Positions 16,149-25,153 of a DNA stretch of 32,067 nt are shown piece by piece. This DNA is from an uncultured Bacteroidia bacterium (GTDB taxonomy: Bacteria > Bacteroidota > Bacteroidia > Bacteroidales > UBA932): positions 1 through 32,067 of the forward strand of contig CACZXH010000036.1 of assembly GCA_902785065.1 (NCBI GenBank). Direction: 5' to 3'. Under the pieces are notes generated by a model, which worked only from the letters and a program-made list of their open reading frames with translations, made no database searches and was not told where the DNA came from. The stretch's first letter is position 1. Each line of letters starts with the position of its first letter. Made by a program: the position numbers and the translations under genes.

Positions 16149-18617
16149 ATGAAAAGAATCTACATCCTCCTCGTCGCCCTGTTCGCCGGCCTCGCCGCGA
16201 ATGCCCAGGAAATCCGCACCGTCAAAGGCATCGTCCTCGACTCCCTGACCCGTCAGCCGGAGCCGGCGGCCATCCTCCAGTTCTTCAAGGTCGGTGACGA
16301 CTCCAAGGCCGTCGCCTTCACCACCACCGCCGAGGACGGCACGTTTGTCCATACCTTCGATATCAAGGGCAACTATTACCTCCTCTTCGACAACATGGGC
16401 CGGAAGCAGGCCCGCCGCTACTTCAAGATCAACGGCGAAGAAGTCATCGACCTGGGCGAGATCCTCGTCGAGGACGCTGCCGAGGTCCTCAAGGCCGGCA
16501 CCGTCACCGCGATGCGTCCGCTCGTGAAGATGGAAGTGGACAAGATCACCTACAACGTGGAGGACGATGTAGACTCCAAGACCTCCACCGTGCTGGACAT
16601 GCTCCGCAAGGTGCCGATGGTCTCCGTCGACGGCCAGGACAACATTTCCGTCAACGGTTCCTCCTCGTTTGTGGTGTACGTGGACGGCAAGCCCAACCAG
16701 ATGATGTCCCAGAACGCCTCGCAGATCTTCAAGATGATGCCGGCGAGCTCCGTCAAGAACGTCGAGGTTGTCACCAACCCGGGCGTCCGCTATGACGCCG
16801 AGGGCGTGGGCGGCGTACTGAACATCACCACCAACAAGGCCGTCACGGGCGGCCAGAGCGCGGCCGACGGCATGTACGGCACCCTCCGCGCCCAGGCTTC
16901 CACCCGCGGCTACGGCGGCGGCCTGTTCGGCAGCATGCAGCAGGGCAAGTTCGCCCTGACCGCCAACTTCAACGGCATGCAGCAGGGGAGCAAGGGCACC
17001 GTGATGGACATGACCCGCAAGCAGGACAACGGCTTCTCCACTTCCACCCACACCGAGTCCACGATGTCCATGCCCATGCTGATGGGCAATATCAGCGCCT
17101 CCTATGAGATCGACCCCCAGAACCTGGTGTCTGCCACCGTGGGATTGATGCACTTCGGCACCAACAACACCGCCGGTACCACGAACACGATGCTGTTCGC
17201 CCCCGGCACCGACGCCTTCACCTACACCGGTACCACAGAATCCCTGATGACCCGCAACAGCATTTCCGTCGGCGCTGACTACCAGCACTCCTGGGCTGAT
17301 TTCCCCGGCCGCACCTTCACCCTGTCCTACCAGTACAACGGCGCCCCGTCCGTGAACAACACCCTGAACACCTTCAACGCGGAGAGCATCCCCGGCTTCG
17401 ACCTCACCGACCGCAAGTCCGACGGCCGCACCGGCTCCAACGACCACACCGTCCAGGCCGACTTCACTACCCCGATGGGTATGTATTACAGCCTCTCCAC
17501 CGGCGCCAAGTACATCGACCGTCACAACTCCTCCAGCCAGCAGGACTACCTCTGGGACGGCTCCAAGTTCGTCGTGAACCCCCTGAGCAGCCTCGACTAT
17601 GACTTCTACAACCGCATCGGCGCGGCCTATGCCGAACTCACCGGCAACTTCGGCACCGTCGGCGTGAAGGGTGGCGTCCGCTACGAGCACACCTGGCAGA
17701 CCTACAACTCCACGGCCCAGACGAATGCCTTTAGCACCGACTATGGCAGCCTGGTCCCGACCGCCAGCATCCAGTGGAGCCCGACCATGACCCAAAACAT
17801 CGGCATCAGCTACAACATGCGCATTTCCCGCCCGGGCATCTCCTACCTGAACCCGTACGTGGACACCACCGATCCGACCGCCCTCACCTACGGCAACACC
17901 GACCTGGAAGTCGAACGCGGCCATAACATCTCCCTCGTGTACAGCGCCTATACCCCGAAGGTGATGGTGAACGCCACCCTCCGCTACAGCTACACCGGCA
18001 ACGGTATCTCTCCCTACAGCTTCTTTGACGAGAACAACCTCCTGAACACGACCTACGGCAACATCGTCACGAGCCAGAGCACCGGCCTGAACGCCTATGT
18101 GATGCTGAATCCGACCAACAAGACCCGCATCATGATCAACGGCGGCGTGACCTACAGCGACATCGCCAGCGCCCAGCTCCAGCAGAGCAACAGCGGTTGG
18201 GCCTACAACCTGATGGTGGGCGGCCAGCAGACCCTGCCCTGGGACATCCGCCTCTCTGCGAACGCCATCATGATGGGCAGCCAGGTGACCCTCCAGGGCC
18301 GTACGACCGGCATGTCCATGGCGATGGTCGGCCTGACCAAGTCCTTCCTGAACGACCGCCTGAGCTTCTCCGTGAACGGCATGCTCCCGCTGGCCAAGGG
18401 CTTCGAAATGTCCATGTCCTCCCACACCGTCGGCAACGGCTTCGTCTCCGACATGAGCACCACCATTCCGATGCGTCAGGTCACGTTCCAGGTCAGCTGG
18501 ACCTTCGGCAAGCAGGGCAACTACTCCGCCAAGCGCGCCTCCCGCACCATCCAGAACGAGGACCAGCTGAACAGCACCACCACCGCCGAAAGCATGGGCT
18601 CGATTATGATGCAATAA
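16149..18617 (+). CDS. Outer-membrane beta-barrel protein (OMP_b-brl_3 / TonB-receptor-like)
   Basis: An 822-residue protein with a Sec signal (cleaved after about LAANA, residue 18), a carboxypeptidase-regulatory-like beta domain (about 20-105), a plug-like region with VPMVSVDGQDNISVNGS and the VEVVTNPGVRYDAEGVGGV block (about 115-230), then a large barrel of Asn/Thr/Gly-rich strands. Barrel strands end about 30 residues before the C-terminus, leaving a polar tail. Such proteins resemble TonB-dependent receptors but usually lack a recognisable TonB box, and their ligands are mostly unknown. It precedes a LytS-type kinase and a LytTR regulator, a recurrent Bacteroidota arrangement. Translation starts at ATG 16149; the frame is open from 16092. 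Confidence 0.88.
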   Translation: MKRIYILLVALFAGLAANAQEIRTVKGIVLDSLTRQPEPAAILQFFKVGDDSKAVAFTTTAEDGTFVHTFDIKGNYYLLFDNMGRKQARRYFKINGEEVIDLGEILVEDAAEVLKAGTVTAMRPLVKMEVDKITYNVEDDVDSKTSTVLDMLRKVPMVSVDGQDNISVNGSSSFVVYVDGKPNQMMSQNASQIFKMMPASSVKNVEVVTNPGVRYDAEGVGGVLNITTNKAVTGGQSAADGMYGTLRAQASTRGYGGGLFGSMQQGKFALTANFNGMQQGSKGTVMDMTRKQDNGFSTSTHTESTMSMPMLMGNISASYEIDPQNLVSATVGLMHFGTNNTAGTTNTMLFAPGTDAFTYTGTTESLMTRNSISVGADYQHSWADFPGRTFTLSYQYNGAPSVNNTLNTFNAESIPGFDLTDRKSDGRTGSNDHTVQADFTTPMGMYYSLSTGAKYIDRHNSSSQQDYLWDGSKFVVNPLSSLDYDFYNRIGAAYAELTGNFGTVGVKGGVRYEHTWQTYNSTAQTNAFSTDYGSLVPTASIQWSPTMTQNIGISYNMRISRPGISYLNPYVDTTDPTALTYGNTDLEVERGHNISLVYSAYTPKVMVNATLRYSYTGNGISPYSFFDENNLLNTTYGNIVTSQSTGLNAYVMLNPTNKTRIMINGGVTYSDIASAQLQQSNSGWAYNLMVGGQQTLPWDIRLSANAIMMGSQVTLQGRTTGMSMAMVGLTKSFLNDRLSFSVNGMLPLAKGFEMSMSSHTVGNGFVSDMSTTIPMRQVTFQVSWTFGKQGNYSAKRASRTIQNEDQLNSTTTAESMGSIMMQ

Positions 18618-18686
18618 TTTAAGATCGTCGTCTGGGCTGGTGTTTTTCTCGTTCCGGCCCTCGTCACCTGGACGACGACCGGCCAT

Positions 18687-19640
18687 ATGCAGCAAGCCTT
18701 CTTCGTGTTCCGCCACACCGCGCGGATGGTGCTCCCGCTGTTCGTCCTGTACGGCTTGAACTACTATTTCCTGGTCCCTCAGTTCCTGTATGGCGGGAAA
18801 GGGAAGGTGAAGTGGTTCTACATCCTCAATATCCTGCTGCTGGTGGGCTACAACCTGTATCGCTTCTGGCCCCGCGGGCCGATGACTCCGCCGGAGGAGG
18901 TGGTGCAGCAGATCGGGTTGCGGAATATCTGGGCCTTCTTCCTGGGCGGGATCATCGCCGCCGTCTTCTTCCAGGTTCTGATGATCCTGCTCGCGGTGGG
19001 TCTCCGTCACCTGATGCGGATGAACGACCGGGAGATGCAGTTCGAGGAGGAGCGCCGCAAGACAGCTGAGGCCGAACTCACCTGGCTCAAGCATCAGCTG
19101 AACCCGCATTTCCTGTTCAACACCCTGAACAACATTTCCTCCCTGACGCAGATCGACCCGGACAAGGCGCAGGAAAGCATCGGTCAGCTGAGCGACCTGC
19201 TGCGGTATGCACTGTACGACAGCGAGGCGGAGAAGGTCCAGCTCGCGTCGGAAATCGAGTTCATGGACAATTATATCGACCTGATGGCCCTCCGCTGTAA
19301 CGATCTGACGACCGTCGAGAAGCATCTCGAGGCTCCGTCCAAACCGGTGGAGGTGGCGCCGCTCCTATTCATCTCCCTGGTGGAGAACGCGTTCAAGCAC
19401 GGTGTCAACGCCCGGCATCCTTCCTTCGTGAAGGTGTCGATGCATATGGACGGGGACGACCTGGTGTTCGCCTGCGACAACTCCCTGTTCGAGAAGCAGG
19501 GGACGGACCATATCGGCTCCGGCATCGGCCTGGAGAACATGAAGCGGCGGCTCGAGCTGCTGTATCCCGGCCGGTACACCTATGAGCAGTCGGCCACCGA
19601 CGACACATATCACGTGCAAGTTACCTTGAAATCCTTATGA
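18687..19640 (+). CDS. LytS-type sensor histidine kinase (N-terminus uncertain)
   Basis: A membrane histidine kinase of the HisKA_7TM/LytS (His_kinase, PF06580-like) type. From ATG 18687 there are three membrane helices (about 12-32, 42-60, 76-103), then a linker coiled coil, the phospho-acceptor His in LKHQLNPHFLFNTLNNIS, and an ATPase domain with the N box SLVENAFKHG and G box GSGIGLENMKRRL. The same frame is open back to the stop of the barrel gene at 18617, and those 23 codons encode another hydrophobic helix (VVWAGVFLVPALVTW), but no ATG, GTG or TTG lies there. Homologues usually have four helices, so the true start may be upstream. It overlaps the regulator gene by ATGA at 19637. Confidence 0.85.
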   Translation: MQQAFFVFRHTARMVLPLFVLYGLNYYFLVPQFLYGGKGKVKWFYILNILLLVGYNLYRFWPRGPMTPPEEVVQQIGLRNIWAFFLGGIIAAVFFQVLMILLAVGLRHLMRMNDREMQFEEERRKTAEAELTWLKHQLNPHFLFNTLNNISSLTQIDPDKAQESIGQLSDLLRYALYDSEAEKVQLASEIEFMDNYIDLMALRCNDLTTVEKHLEAPSKPVEVAPLLFISLVENAFKHGVNARHPSFVKVSMHMDGDDLVFACDNSLFEKQGTDHIGSGIGLENMKRRLELLYPGRYTYEQSATDDTYHVQVTLKSL

Positions 19641-20389
19641 CCTCGCTGCGCTGCTTCGTCGTGGACGACGAGCCCCTCGCCGTCAAGATGCTGGAGAATT
19701 TCATCGCCCGGACACCGTTCCTGGAGCTCGTGGCGTCGTTCACCGACCCGGTCCTGGCCCTGTCCGAGATGCGGACGCAGGCGCCGGACCTGGTGTTCCT
19801 GGACATCCAGATGCCTGACCTGAGCGGGATGGAACTGTCCCGGATGGTCCCCGCCGGCACCCGCATCATCTTCACCACGGCCTTCAAGCAGTACGCGTTC
19901 GAGAGTTACGAGGTTTCCGCCCTGGATTTCCTCCTGAAGCCCATCCGTTACCAGAAGTTCCTGGAAGCGGCGGAGAAGGCGCGGGAATGGTTCACGCTGA
20001 AGGAAGCGGCGACGGCTGCCGCAGCCCCGGCGGCTCCGGCTCCGGCTTCCGAGGCGAAAACGTCCACCTTCTTCAAGGTCGACGGTGCCCTCCGGAAGGT
20101 GGAGTTCGACGACATCCTGTTCGTCGAGGGAATGAAGGATTACGTGATGGTGTTCCTCGCTTCGCAGAAGCAGCCGCTCGTTACGCACGTGACGATGAAG
20201 GGGATGGAGGAGATGCTTCCCGCCGGACAGTTCATGCGGATCCACCGCTCGTTCATCGTCGCCCTGGACAAGGTCGCCTCGGTGAGCGGCACCGGCGACG
20301 TGAAGGTAGGGGACCGTTTGCTGCACGTCTCCGACGCTTACCGCGAGGCCTTTGACGCGTACCTTCGGGAGCATTCGATTGCAAGATAA
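19637..20389 (+). CDS. LytTR-family DNA-binding response regulator
   Basis: A 250-residue response regulator: a receiver domain (about 1-120, with the acidic pair VDDE near the N-terminus, phospho-acceptor Asp in VFLDIQMPD, switch Thr in FTTAF and Lys in LLKPI), an Ala/Pro-rich linker (about 128-140) and a C-terminal LytTR domain (about 145-250; core blocks ILFVEGMKDYVMV and MRIHRSFIVALDKV). It is translationally coupled to the kinase by an ATGA overlap, so the two form a cognate pair. A likely target is the 21 bp-spaced TTCGTC repeat ahead of the barrel gene. GH43 starts 10 bases after its stop, so read-through into the glycosidase genes is possible. Confidence 0.93.
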   Translation: MTSLRCFVVDDEPLAVKMLENFIARTPFLELVASFTDPVLALSEMRTQAPDLVFLDIQMPDLSGMELSRMVPAGTRIIFTTAFKQYAFESYEVSALDFLLKPIRYQKFLEAAEKAREWFTLKEAATAAAAPAAPAPASEAKTSTFFKVDGALRKVEFDDILFVEGMKDYVMVFLASQKQPLVTHVTMKGMEEMLPAGQFMRIHRSFIVALDKVASVSGTGDVKVGDRLLHVSDAYREAFDAYLREHSIAR

Positions 20390-20399
20390 TACACTGTAT

Positions 20400-22451
20400 A
20401 TGAAGCCTGTTCGCGTTTTGTCGGCCTTTTGCCTGGCCCTCGTTTCCTGTGGCGGTCCCGTCTCCGAGACCGCCGATTTCATAGGTAATCCATACCTGCC
20501 GTTGTGGGAGCACGTGCCCGACGGGGAACCGCGGGTGTTCGAGGATCCGGACAACCCCGGTCATTACCGCATTTATGTGACGGGATCGCACGATACGCGC
20601 GTCGAGAGTTACTGCGGTCAGGACGACCGGCAATGGTCGGCGCCGGTGGAGGACCTGACCGCCTGGCGGGATGAAGGCCCCGTGTTCACGTACACCGAGA
20701 ACGGAAATATGAGTACGGTCTTTGCGCCGGACCTCGTGGAGGTGACGCGTAGGGACGACGGCTCGCACAAGTATTACCTGTATCCGCACGCCTTGATGCA
20801 TACGCCGATGGTGTGCGTCAGCGACCGTCCGGACGGCCCGTTCACGGTGCTGAACGTGCAGGACGGCCGGCTCGCGCCCGGCAGCATCATGGGCTTCGAC
20901 CCGGGCGTGCTGGTCGAGCAGATTGACGATCCCGCCGATCCCGACTATGCCATCGGCTTCCGGGCCTACGGCGCCTGGGGCATCCAGCGGGCCAGCGCGA
21001 CGGAACTGGACCAGAATACGATGTATACGCCCCGCTACGGGAGTCCGGATTATCCATTCTGGGTTCCGTCCATGATCACGTCCTATCTCGCGAATCTGCC
21101 GAAGGGCCAGGCCGTGGCTGAAGAGATGAAGCAGCACGTCCAGTGGGCCGGCATCCTGGAGGGCGAGTTTATCGACTTTCCGGCCGTAGCGGAAGGGGAG
21201 GACCTGGACGATTTCCAGTTCTATGAGGCCTCCTCGTTCCGGAAGATCGGGAACAAGTATGTTTACCTGTACAGCGGCTTTTCCGGGCAGGAATACGGCC
21301 TGACGCAGAGCAATGCGACGCTGCGGTATGCCTATGCCGACACGCCGCGCGGGCCTTGGAAAAGCGGCGGCGTCCTCGTGGACGCCCGCGGCCCCGTCCT
21401 GTCCCGCGACGGCTCCGCGCTGGAGACCCATTTCGGCGACAACAACACCCACGGCTCGCTGGCGGAGATCAACGGCCAGTGGTATGTGTTCTACCACCGC
21501 GCTCCGCGCGGCTTCGGTTTCGCCCGCCAGTCGATGGTCGCCCCGGTGGCCGTCCAGGCCGATGAGAAGCCGGTTTCCGAAGGCGGCGTGGTGCGGATTA
21601 CCGCCTACGACCCGTACAAGGGCGCCTTCACGGTGAAGGCCGCTGACGGTTCTGAGTACCGCGGCGCGGAGGTGACTTCTGAAGGCTTCTTCATCTACGG
21701 TCTGCCTCCGTACCGCTACTATTCCGCAGGCTATGCCTGCTATCTCTCCAACCCGAACTCGATCCAGGACAACTGGGATGTCTGGGACAACCGCATGGAC
21801 ATCACCGAGGTCCGGGCCGGAGATATCCTGGGGTATAAGTACATCGGCTTCGGCGGCCTGCCCGAGGGCGCGCCCGGCCTGCCGGCCTTCGAGGGCGTGC
21901 GTCCCGGAAATGGAACGGTGTTCAATCTGTTCGTCGCCGCCCGCACGGCGCAGGCCTTCAAGGTGGGCGTCTGGATCGACGGCCCCTGGGAAGGCGGCGC
22001 CTGGAACGGCACGAAGGTCGGGGAGGTGGAGATTCCCGCCGGCGCTTCGACCGATGTCACGAAATATACGGTTTCGGTGGGTGATGCCGTCGATGGCCTG
22101 ACGGGCAAGCACGCCCTGTTCCTCGTAGCGGAGGGTCCGGCCGGCGAGCCTCTTTGCGACATCATGGGCTTCGGTTTCACCAAGAAAGGGCAGAAGATGG
22201 CGTTCCCCGTCCCGCCGGCCGTGAAGATTTCCGTCGGCGGCCAGGCACTGGAAATGCCCGCGCACCCCGTCTGGACGACGGATCAGAACGGATTGACGGA
22301 CAATACGTTCTACGAGGTGTCGGTGCCCTCGGGCGTGGCTGGCCAGATCGCCGTCAAGGCACCGAAGTCCGTGGCGGTCGCCATCGACCAGGACGCCCGC
22401 GTCGTGCGGTGCACGTATCGGGGCAAGACGAAGACTTTTACCCTGAAATAG
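20400..22451 (+). CDS. GH43-type glycoside hydrolase lipoprotein with C-terminal accessory domain
   Basis: A 683-residue lipoprotein (lipobox ALVSC, Cys17). Residues about 40-375 form a five-bladed GH43-like propeller: first-blade motif GEPRVFEDP at 42-50 where the catalytic Asp is expected, FDPGV near residue 166 for the modulating Asp, YEASSFRK with the probable acid Glu276, and NNTHGS with the conserved His351. Residues about 400-545 look like a carbohydrate-binding beta-sandwich of the CBM6 kind, followed by a further beta domain. GH43 enzymes mainly cleave arabinosyl, xylosyl or galactosyl links; the substrate here is undetermined. It starts 10 bases after the response regulator. Its TAG stop is formed at the junction with the repeat that begins at 22450. 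Confidence 0.82.
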   Translation: MKPVRVLSAFCLALVSCGGPVSETADFIGNPYLPLWEHVPDGEPRVFEDPDNPGHYRIYVTGSHDTRVESYCGQDDRQWSAPVEDLTAWRDEGPVFTYTENGNMSTVFAPDLVEVTRRDDGSHKYYLYPHALMHTPMVCVSDRPDGPFTVLNVQDGRLAPGSIMGFDPGVLVEQIDDPADPDYAIGFRAYGAWGIQRASATELDQNTMYTPRYGSPDYPFWVPSMITSYLANLPKGQAVAEEMKQHVQWAGILEGEFIDFPAVAEGEDLDDFQFYEASSFRKIGNKYVYLYSGFSGQEYGLTQSNATLRYAYADTPRGPWKSGGVLVDARGPVLSRDGSALETHFGDNNTHGSLAEINGQWYVFYHRAPRGFGFARQSMVAPVAVQADEKPVSEGGVVRITAYDPYKGAFTVKAADGSEYRGAEVTSEGFFIYGLPPYRYYSAGYACYLSNPNSIQDNWDVWDNRMDITEVRAGDILGYKYIGFGGLPEGAPGLPAFEGVRPGNGTVFNLFVAARTAQAFKVGVWIDGPWEGGAWNGTKVGEVEIPAGASTDVTKYTVSVGDAVDGLTGKHALFLVAEGPAGEPLCDIMGFGFTKKGQKMAFPVPPAVKISVGGQALEMPAHPVWTTDQNGLTDNTFYEVSVPSGVAGQIAVKAPKSVAVAIDQDARVVRCTYRGKTKTFTLK

Positions 22452-22542
22452 TGCTCGTACAGGTCCGCTGTCTGGACCTATACAAGCGTTTTAGGGGTGT
22501 TTTTGACCGTACTGGTCCATGGAATGGACCTATACAAGCATT
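22450..22542 (+). repeat. REP-like two-hairpin repeat, copy A (3'-shortened)
   Basis: Begins AGTGCTCGTAC and contains hairpin 1 (GCTCGTACAGGTCC with GGACCTATACAAGC), the spacer GTTTTAGGGGTGTTTTTG and hairpin 2 ending GGACCTATACAAGC. It lacks the CTGGAGGGG tail of the other copies. The AG of the repeat supplies the last two bases of the GH43 stop codon, and the element fills nearly all of the 95-base gap to the GH30 start. Confidence 0.85.
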
Positions 22543-22546
22543 GATT

Positions 22547-23938
22547 ATGAGAAATTGGGTTTTATTCCTCGCCCTGCTCGCGGCATTCTCTTGCCAGCGT
22601 GCCGGGAAGGTCGAATGGGTATCGACCACGTTTGAGAATCCTTGGCAGGTCATGGAAGCGGTTGAGGTCGATGCGCCGGCGGAGGCGTCCGTCGTCGTGG
22701 ACCTCCAGGCCGTGAATCAGGCGGTCGAGGGGTTCGGCACCTGCTTCAACGAGCTGGGATGGACCTCGCTGTCGGAGCTTTCCGAGACGGACCGCGCGGC
22801 GATCCTGCAGGACCTGTTCACGCCCGCGGGGATGAACTTGACGATGGCCCGGATGCCGGTCGGCGCCAATGACTTCAGCGTCGACTTCTACTCCTATGAC
22901 GAGGTCCCCGGCGACCTGGCGCTGGAGCACTTTTCCATCGACCGGGACCGCCAGAGGCTGATTCCGTTCATCCGGGCGGCGAAGGCCGTGAATCCCGCGC
23001 TGCGAATCTGGGCCTCGCCCTGGTGCCTGCCGGAATGGATGAAAGTGAACCGCCATTATGCCTCCCGGACGGCCCCTTTCAACGGACTTCCGAAAGATCG
23101 GGAGACCCCGGAGGGAACGGATGCCTTCATTCTGGAACCGGCTTATCTGCAGGCCTATGCACAGTATTTCGGCAAGTTCATCGATGCGTACAAGGCCGAG
23201 GGTATCGACATTTTCATGGTGATGCCGCAGAACGAGCCCAACTCGGACCAGGTCTTCCCCTCCTGCACCTGGACCCCGGACGGCTTGATTTCGTTCCTGA
23301 AGTACCTGGAGCCGGAAATGGCTGCTCGCGATGTCGATGTGTACCTGGGCACCATGGAACGGGCCGATCCCGACCTCTGGGACCGCATCCTGACAGATCC
23401 GGAGGTGGGACCGTCCATCAAGGGCATGGGCTTCCAGTGGGCCGGAAAGGACGCGTTGCCGGAACTGCATCGGCGGCATCCTTCGCTGCCGTGCTACCAG
23501 ACCGAGCAGGAGTGCGGCGACGGCCGCAACGATTGGCGCGGCGCCATGCACAGCTGGGACCTGATGAAGCACTACTTCGGCAACGGCGTCCAGAGCTATT
23601 TCTATTGGAATACTTCTCTGCTGGACGGCGGCATCAGCACTTGGATGTGGCGCCAGAACTCTCTGGTGGTCGTGGACAAGGAGAAAGGAACTTATCGCTA
23701 CTCGCCTGAGTATTATGTCCTTAAGCACGCCAGTCACTACGTCCAGCCCGGCGCCCGCGTCCTCACGCTGGGCGGCACCTACTCCGACGCCCTGGGCTTC
23801 CTGAATCCCGACGACCGCATTGTCCTCCTTCTCGCGAATCAAAGTGACGCCCCTCAGACCGTGTCTGTGGAAGGCCTCCCGGGCCGTCCCCGCGCCGTCA
23901 CTTTACCGGCTGGGTCGATCAATACGCTGGTGCTTTAA
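22547..23938 (+). CDS. GH30-family glycoside hydrolase lipoprotein
   Basis: A 463-residue lipoprotein (lipobox AAFSC, Cys16) with the (beta/alpha)8 GH30 fold and a C-terminal beta-sandwich (about 395-463). Diagnostic segments are GFGTCFNELGW near the start of the barrel, LRIWASPWCLPEWMK, the acid/base Glu230 in MPQNEPNSD, and the nucleophile Glu320 in YQTEQEC. GH30 includes glucosylceramidases, beta-1,6-glucanases, beta-1,6-galactanases and xylanases; I cannot assign the subfamily. With GH43 just upstream, the two surface or periplasmic enzymes probably act on one glycan, but there is no SusC/SusD pair in the window. Start ATG 22547 lies directly after repeat copy A. Confidence 0.9.
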   Translation: MRNWVLFLALLAAFSCQRAGKVEWVSTTFENPWQVMEAVEVDAPAEASVVVDLQAVNQAVEGFGTCFNELGWTSLSELSETDRAAILQDLFTPAGMNLTMARMPVGANDFSVDFYSYDEVPGDLALEHFSIDRDRQRLIPFIRAAKAVNPALRIWASPWCLPEWMKVNRHYASRTAPFNGLPKDRETPEGTDAFILEPAYLQAYAQYFGKFIDAYKAEGIDIFMVMPQNEPNSDQVFPSCTWTPDGLISFLKYLEPEMAARDVDVYLGTMERADPDLWDRILTDPEVGPSIKGMGFQWAGKDALPELHRRHPSLPCYQTEQECGDGRNDWRGAMHSWDLMKHYFGNGVQSYFYWNTSLLDGGISTWMWRQNSLVVVDKEKGTYRYSPEYYVLKHASHYVQPGARVLTLGGTYSDALGFLNPDDRIVLLLANQSDAPQTVSVEGLPGRPRAVTLPAGSINTLVL

Positions 23939-23964
23939 TCTCGTCGGCCTCCCCGTCGCCGCTA

Positions 23965-24068
23965 AGTGCTCGTACCGGTCCCGCCGATGGACCGGTACGA
24001 GCATTTTAGGGGTGTTTTTGCTTGTATGGGTCCCGCGAATGGACCGGTACGGGCACGCTGGGGGGGCG
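23965..24068 (+). repeat. REP-like two-hairpin repeat, copy B
   Basis: Hairpin 1 is a perfect 15 bp stem, TGCTCGTACCGGTCC (23967-23981) with GGACCGGTACGAGCA (23989-24003), followed by TTTTAGGGGTGTTTTTG. Hairpin 2 pairs GCTTGTATGGGTCC with GGACCGGTACGGGC using several G-U pairs. It ends GCACGCTGGGGGG. It lies 27 bases after the GH30 stop and just before the RAYT promoter. Confidence 0.9.
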
Positions 24069-24100
24069 TTGATCTTTCTTTAACAATCTGTGGCAAGGTG

Positions 24101-24131
24101 TTGCTGGATTTCAGGCAATTCCGTACTTTTG
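24101..24131 (+). promoter_or_regulatory. Promoter of the RAYT transposase gene
   Basis: TTG at 24101-24103, a 20-base spacer and TACTTTTG at 24124-24131 match the Bacteroidota promoter, 21 bases before ATG 24153. The transposase gene therefore appears to be independently transcribed, not read through from GH30. Confidence 0.65.
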
Positions 24132-24152
24132 TGGAGATAGATTTTGAGGCGT

Positions 24153-25022
24153 ATGAGAAAATATTATCTGGTCACGACGGAACATCTGAAAGAGGGGCTT
24201 TGGTTTCGGGACGAGAACGATTTCCGGGCCGGGATGAATTTCGTAGCCATCCAGGCGTATCAATCCAAAGTGACGGTTCTTGCATTCATTCTGATGTCCA
24301 ATCATCTTCATTTTGTCGTCCAGGGAAGATGGGTGGATGTCAAGGCTTTCATCGACGGTATCAAAAGCCGTTATTCCAAGTATTTGAACCACAAATACGG
24401 CACTGCCGAATTCCTTCGTCGGAACAAGGTCACCATCGAAGAAGTGTCCACGCTGAACGAGGGATTGGAGAAGGCGATTGCCTACACGCAGATGAACAGC
24501 GTGGCGGCGAACATCTGCTCCCATCCATCGCAGTATCCGTGGGGGACGGGTCCGGTGTTCTTCAATGCGACGAAGCGGTCCGGGAAGCCCCTGGGGAGCC
24601 TGTCGAGGCGGGCCCGGATCCGGCTGCTACATTGCTGCAAAGCGGATTTTCCTGCCGATTGGCTGGTATCCGAGGATGGGTATATCCTTCCTGAATCGTA
24701 TGTGGCTGTGGGGTTTGTGGAGCGTTGCTATCAGCGGGCCAGCCGGATGAACTATTTCCTGGTGAACTCCTCCAAGGCCAAACGGAAGATCCAGAATGCT
24801 GATGACCACCATCCGGCCTTCAGGGACCAGGTCATCCTGGCCGCCCTGCCGGACCTCTACCGGAGCCTGTTCGGAAAGCAGAGCTTCGAGGAACTGACAC
24901 TTGAGGAGAAGACAGAATCCCTCCGCCAGATCCAACGCCGTTTCTGCTCCAATGTCCATCAAATCGCCCGCGTGACCGGCCTCACCTATGAAGCGGCCGC
25001 CCGGATGATGGACAGCGTCTGA
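24153..25022 (+). CDS. REP-associated tyrosine transposase (RAYT, Y1_Tnp family)
   Basis: A 289-residue Y1/HUH single-strand DNA transposase relative. The signature HUH motif is HLH in ILMSNHLHFVVQG (about residues 47-59), and the region YTQMNSVAANICSHPSQYPWG corresponds to the conserved segment of RAYTs that carries the catalytic Tyr helix and the YPW motif. A C-terminal extension of about 90 residues ends in a helix-turn-helix-like stretch (VHQIARVTGLTYEAAARMM). RAYTs are usually single-copy, non-mobile as full elements, and cut or join the REP hairpins that flank them. Here repeat copies B and C lie on both sides in the same orientation. The first part of the gene is visibly less GC-rich than its neighbours. 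ATG 24153 was chosen over TTG 24144 because of the promoter position. Confidence 0.87.
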   Translation: MRKYYLVTTEHLKEGLWFRDENDFRAGMNFVAIQAYQSKVTVLAFILMSNHLHFVVQGRWVDVKAFIDGIKSRYSKYLNHKYGTAEFLRRNKVTIEEVSTLNEGLEKAIAYTQMNSVAANICSHPSQYPWGTGPVFFNATKRSGKPLGSLSRRARIRLLHCCKADFPADWLVSEDGYILPESYVAVGFVERCYQRASRMNYFLVNSSKAKRKIQNADDHHPAFRDQVILAALPDLYRSLFGKQSFEELTLEEKTESLRQIQRRFCSNVHQIARVTGLTYEAAARMMDSV

Positions 25023-25045
25023 AATCCCGCATTCGCGAAGGTCTC

Positions 25046-25146
25046 AGTGCTCGTACCGGTCCCGCCGATGGACCTGTACGAGCATTTTTGGGGTGTTTTT
25101 GCTTGTATAGGTCCCGTTAATGGACCTGTACGAGCACCTGGAGGGG
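25046..25146 (+). repeat. REP-like two-hairpin repeat, copy C
   Basis: Starts AGTGCTCGTACCGG. Hairpin 1 is TGCTCGTACCGGTCC with GGACCTGTACGAGCA (one mismatch), then TTTTTGGGGTGTTTTTG, then hairpin 2 GCTTGTATAGGTCC with GGACCTGTACGAGC, ending CACCTGGAGGGG. It lies between two convergent stop codons, 23 bases after the RAYT stop and 7 bases from the stop of the gene ending at 25154. Confidence 0.9.
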
Positions 25147-25153
25147 TATCTGG

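Noticed and set aside
16002-19325. A 1107-codon minus-strand open frame antisense to the barrel and kinase genes
   Set aside because: Its composition is the His/Val/Gly/Asp-rich mix typical of the antisense of GC-rich genes, with no domain or signal; the plus strand holds clear protein families.
16149-23938. A Sus-type polysaccharide utilisation locus
   Set aside because: There is no SusC/SusD pair or HTCS/anti-sigma regulator; the barrel gene is of the OMP_b-brl_3 kind next to LytS/LytTR. GH43 and GH30 alone do not make a PUL.
23965-25146. A complete IS200/IS605-type insertion sequence made of the RAYT gene and flanking repeats
   Set aside because: The flanking elements are in the same orientation, each carries its own hairpins and identical elements occur away from the gene; this fits a REPtron better than a mobile IS.
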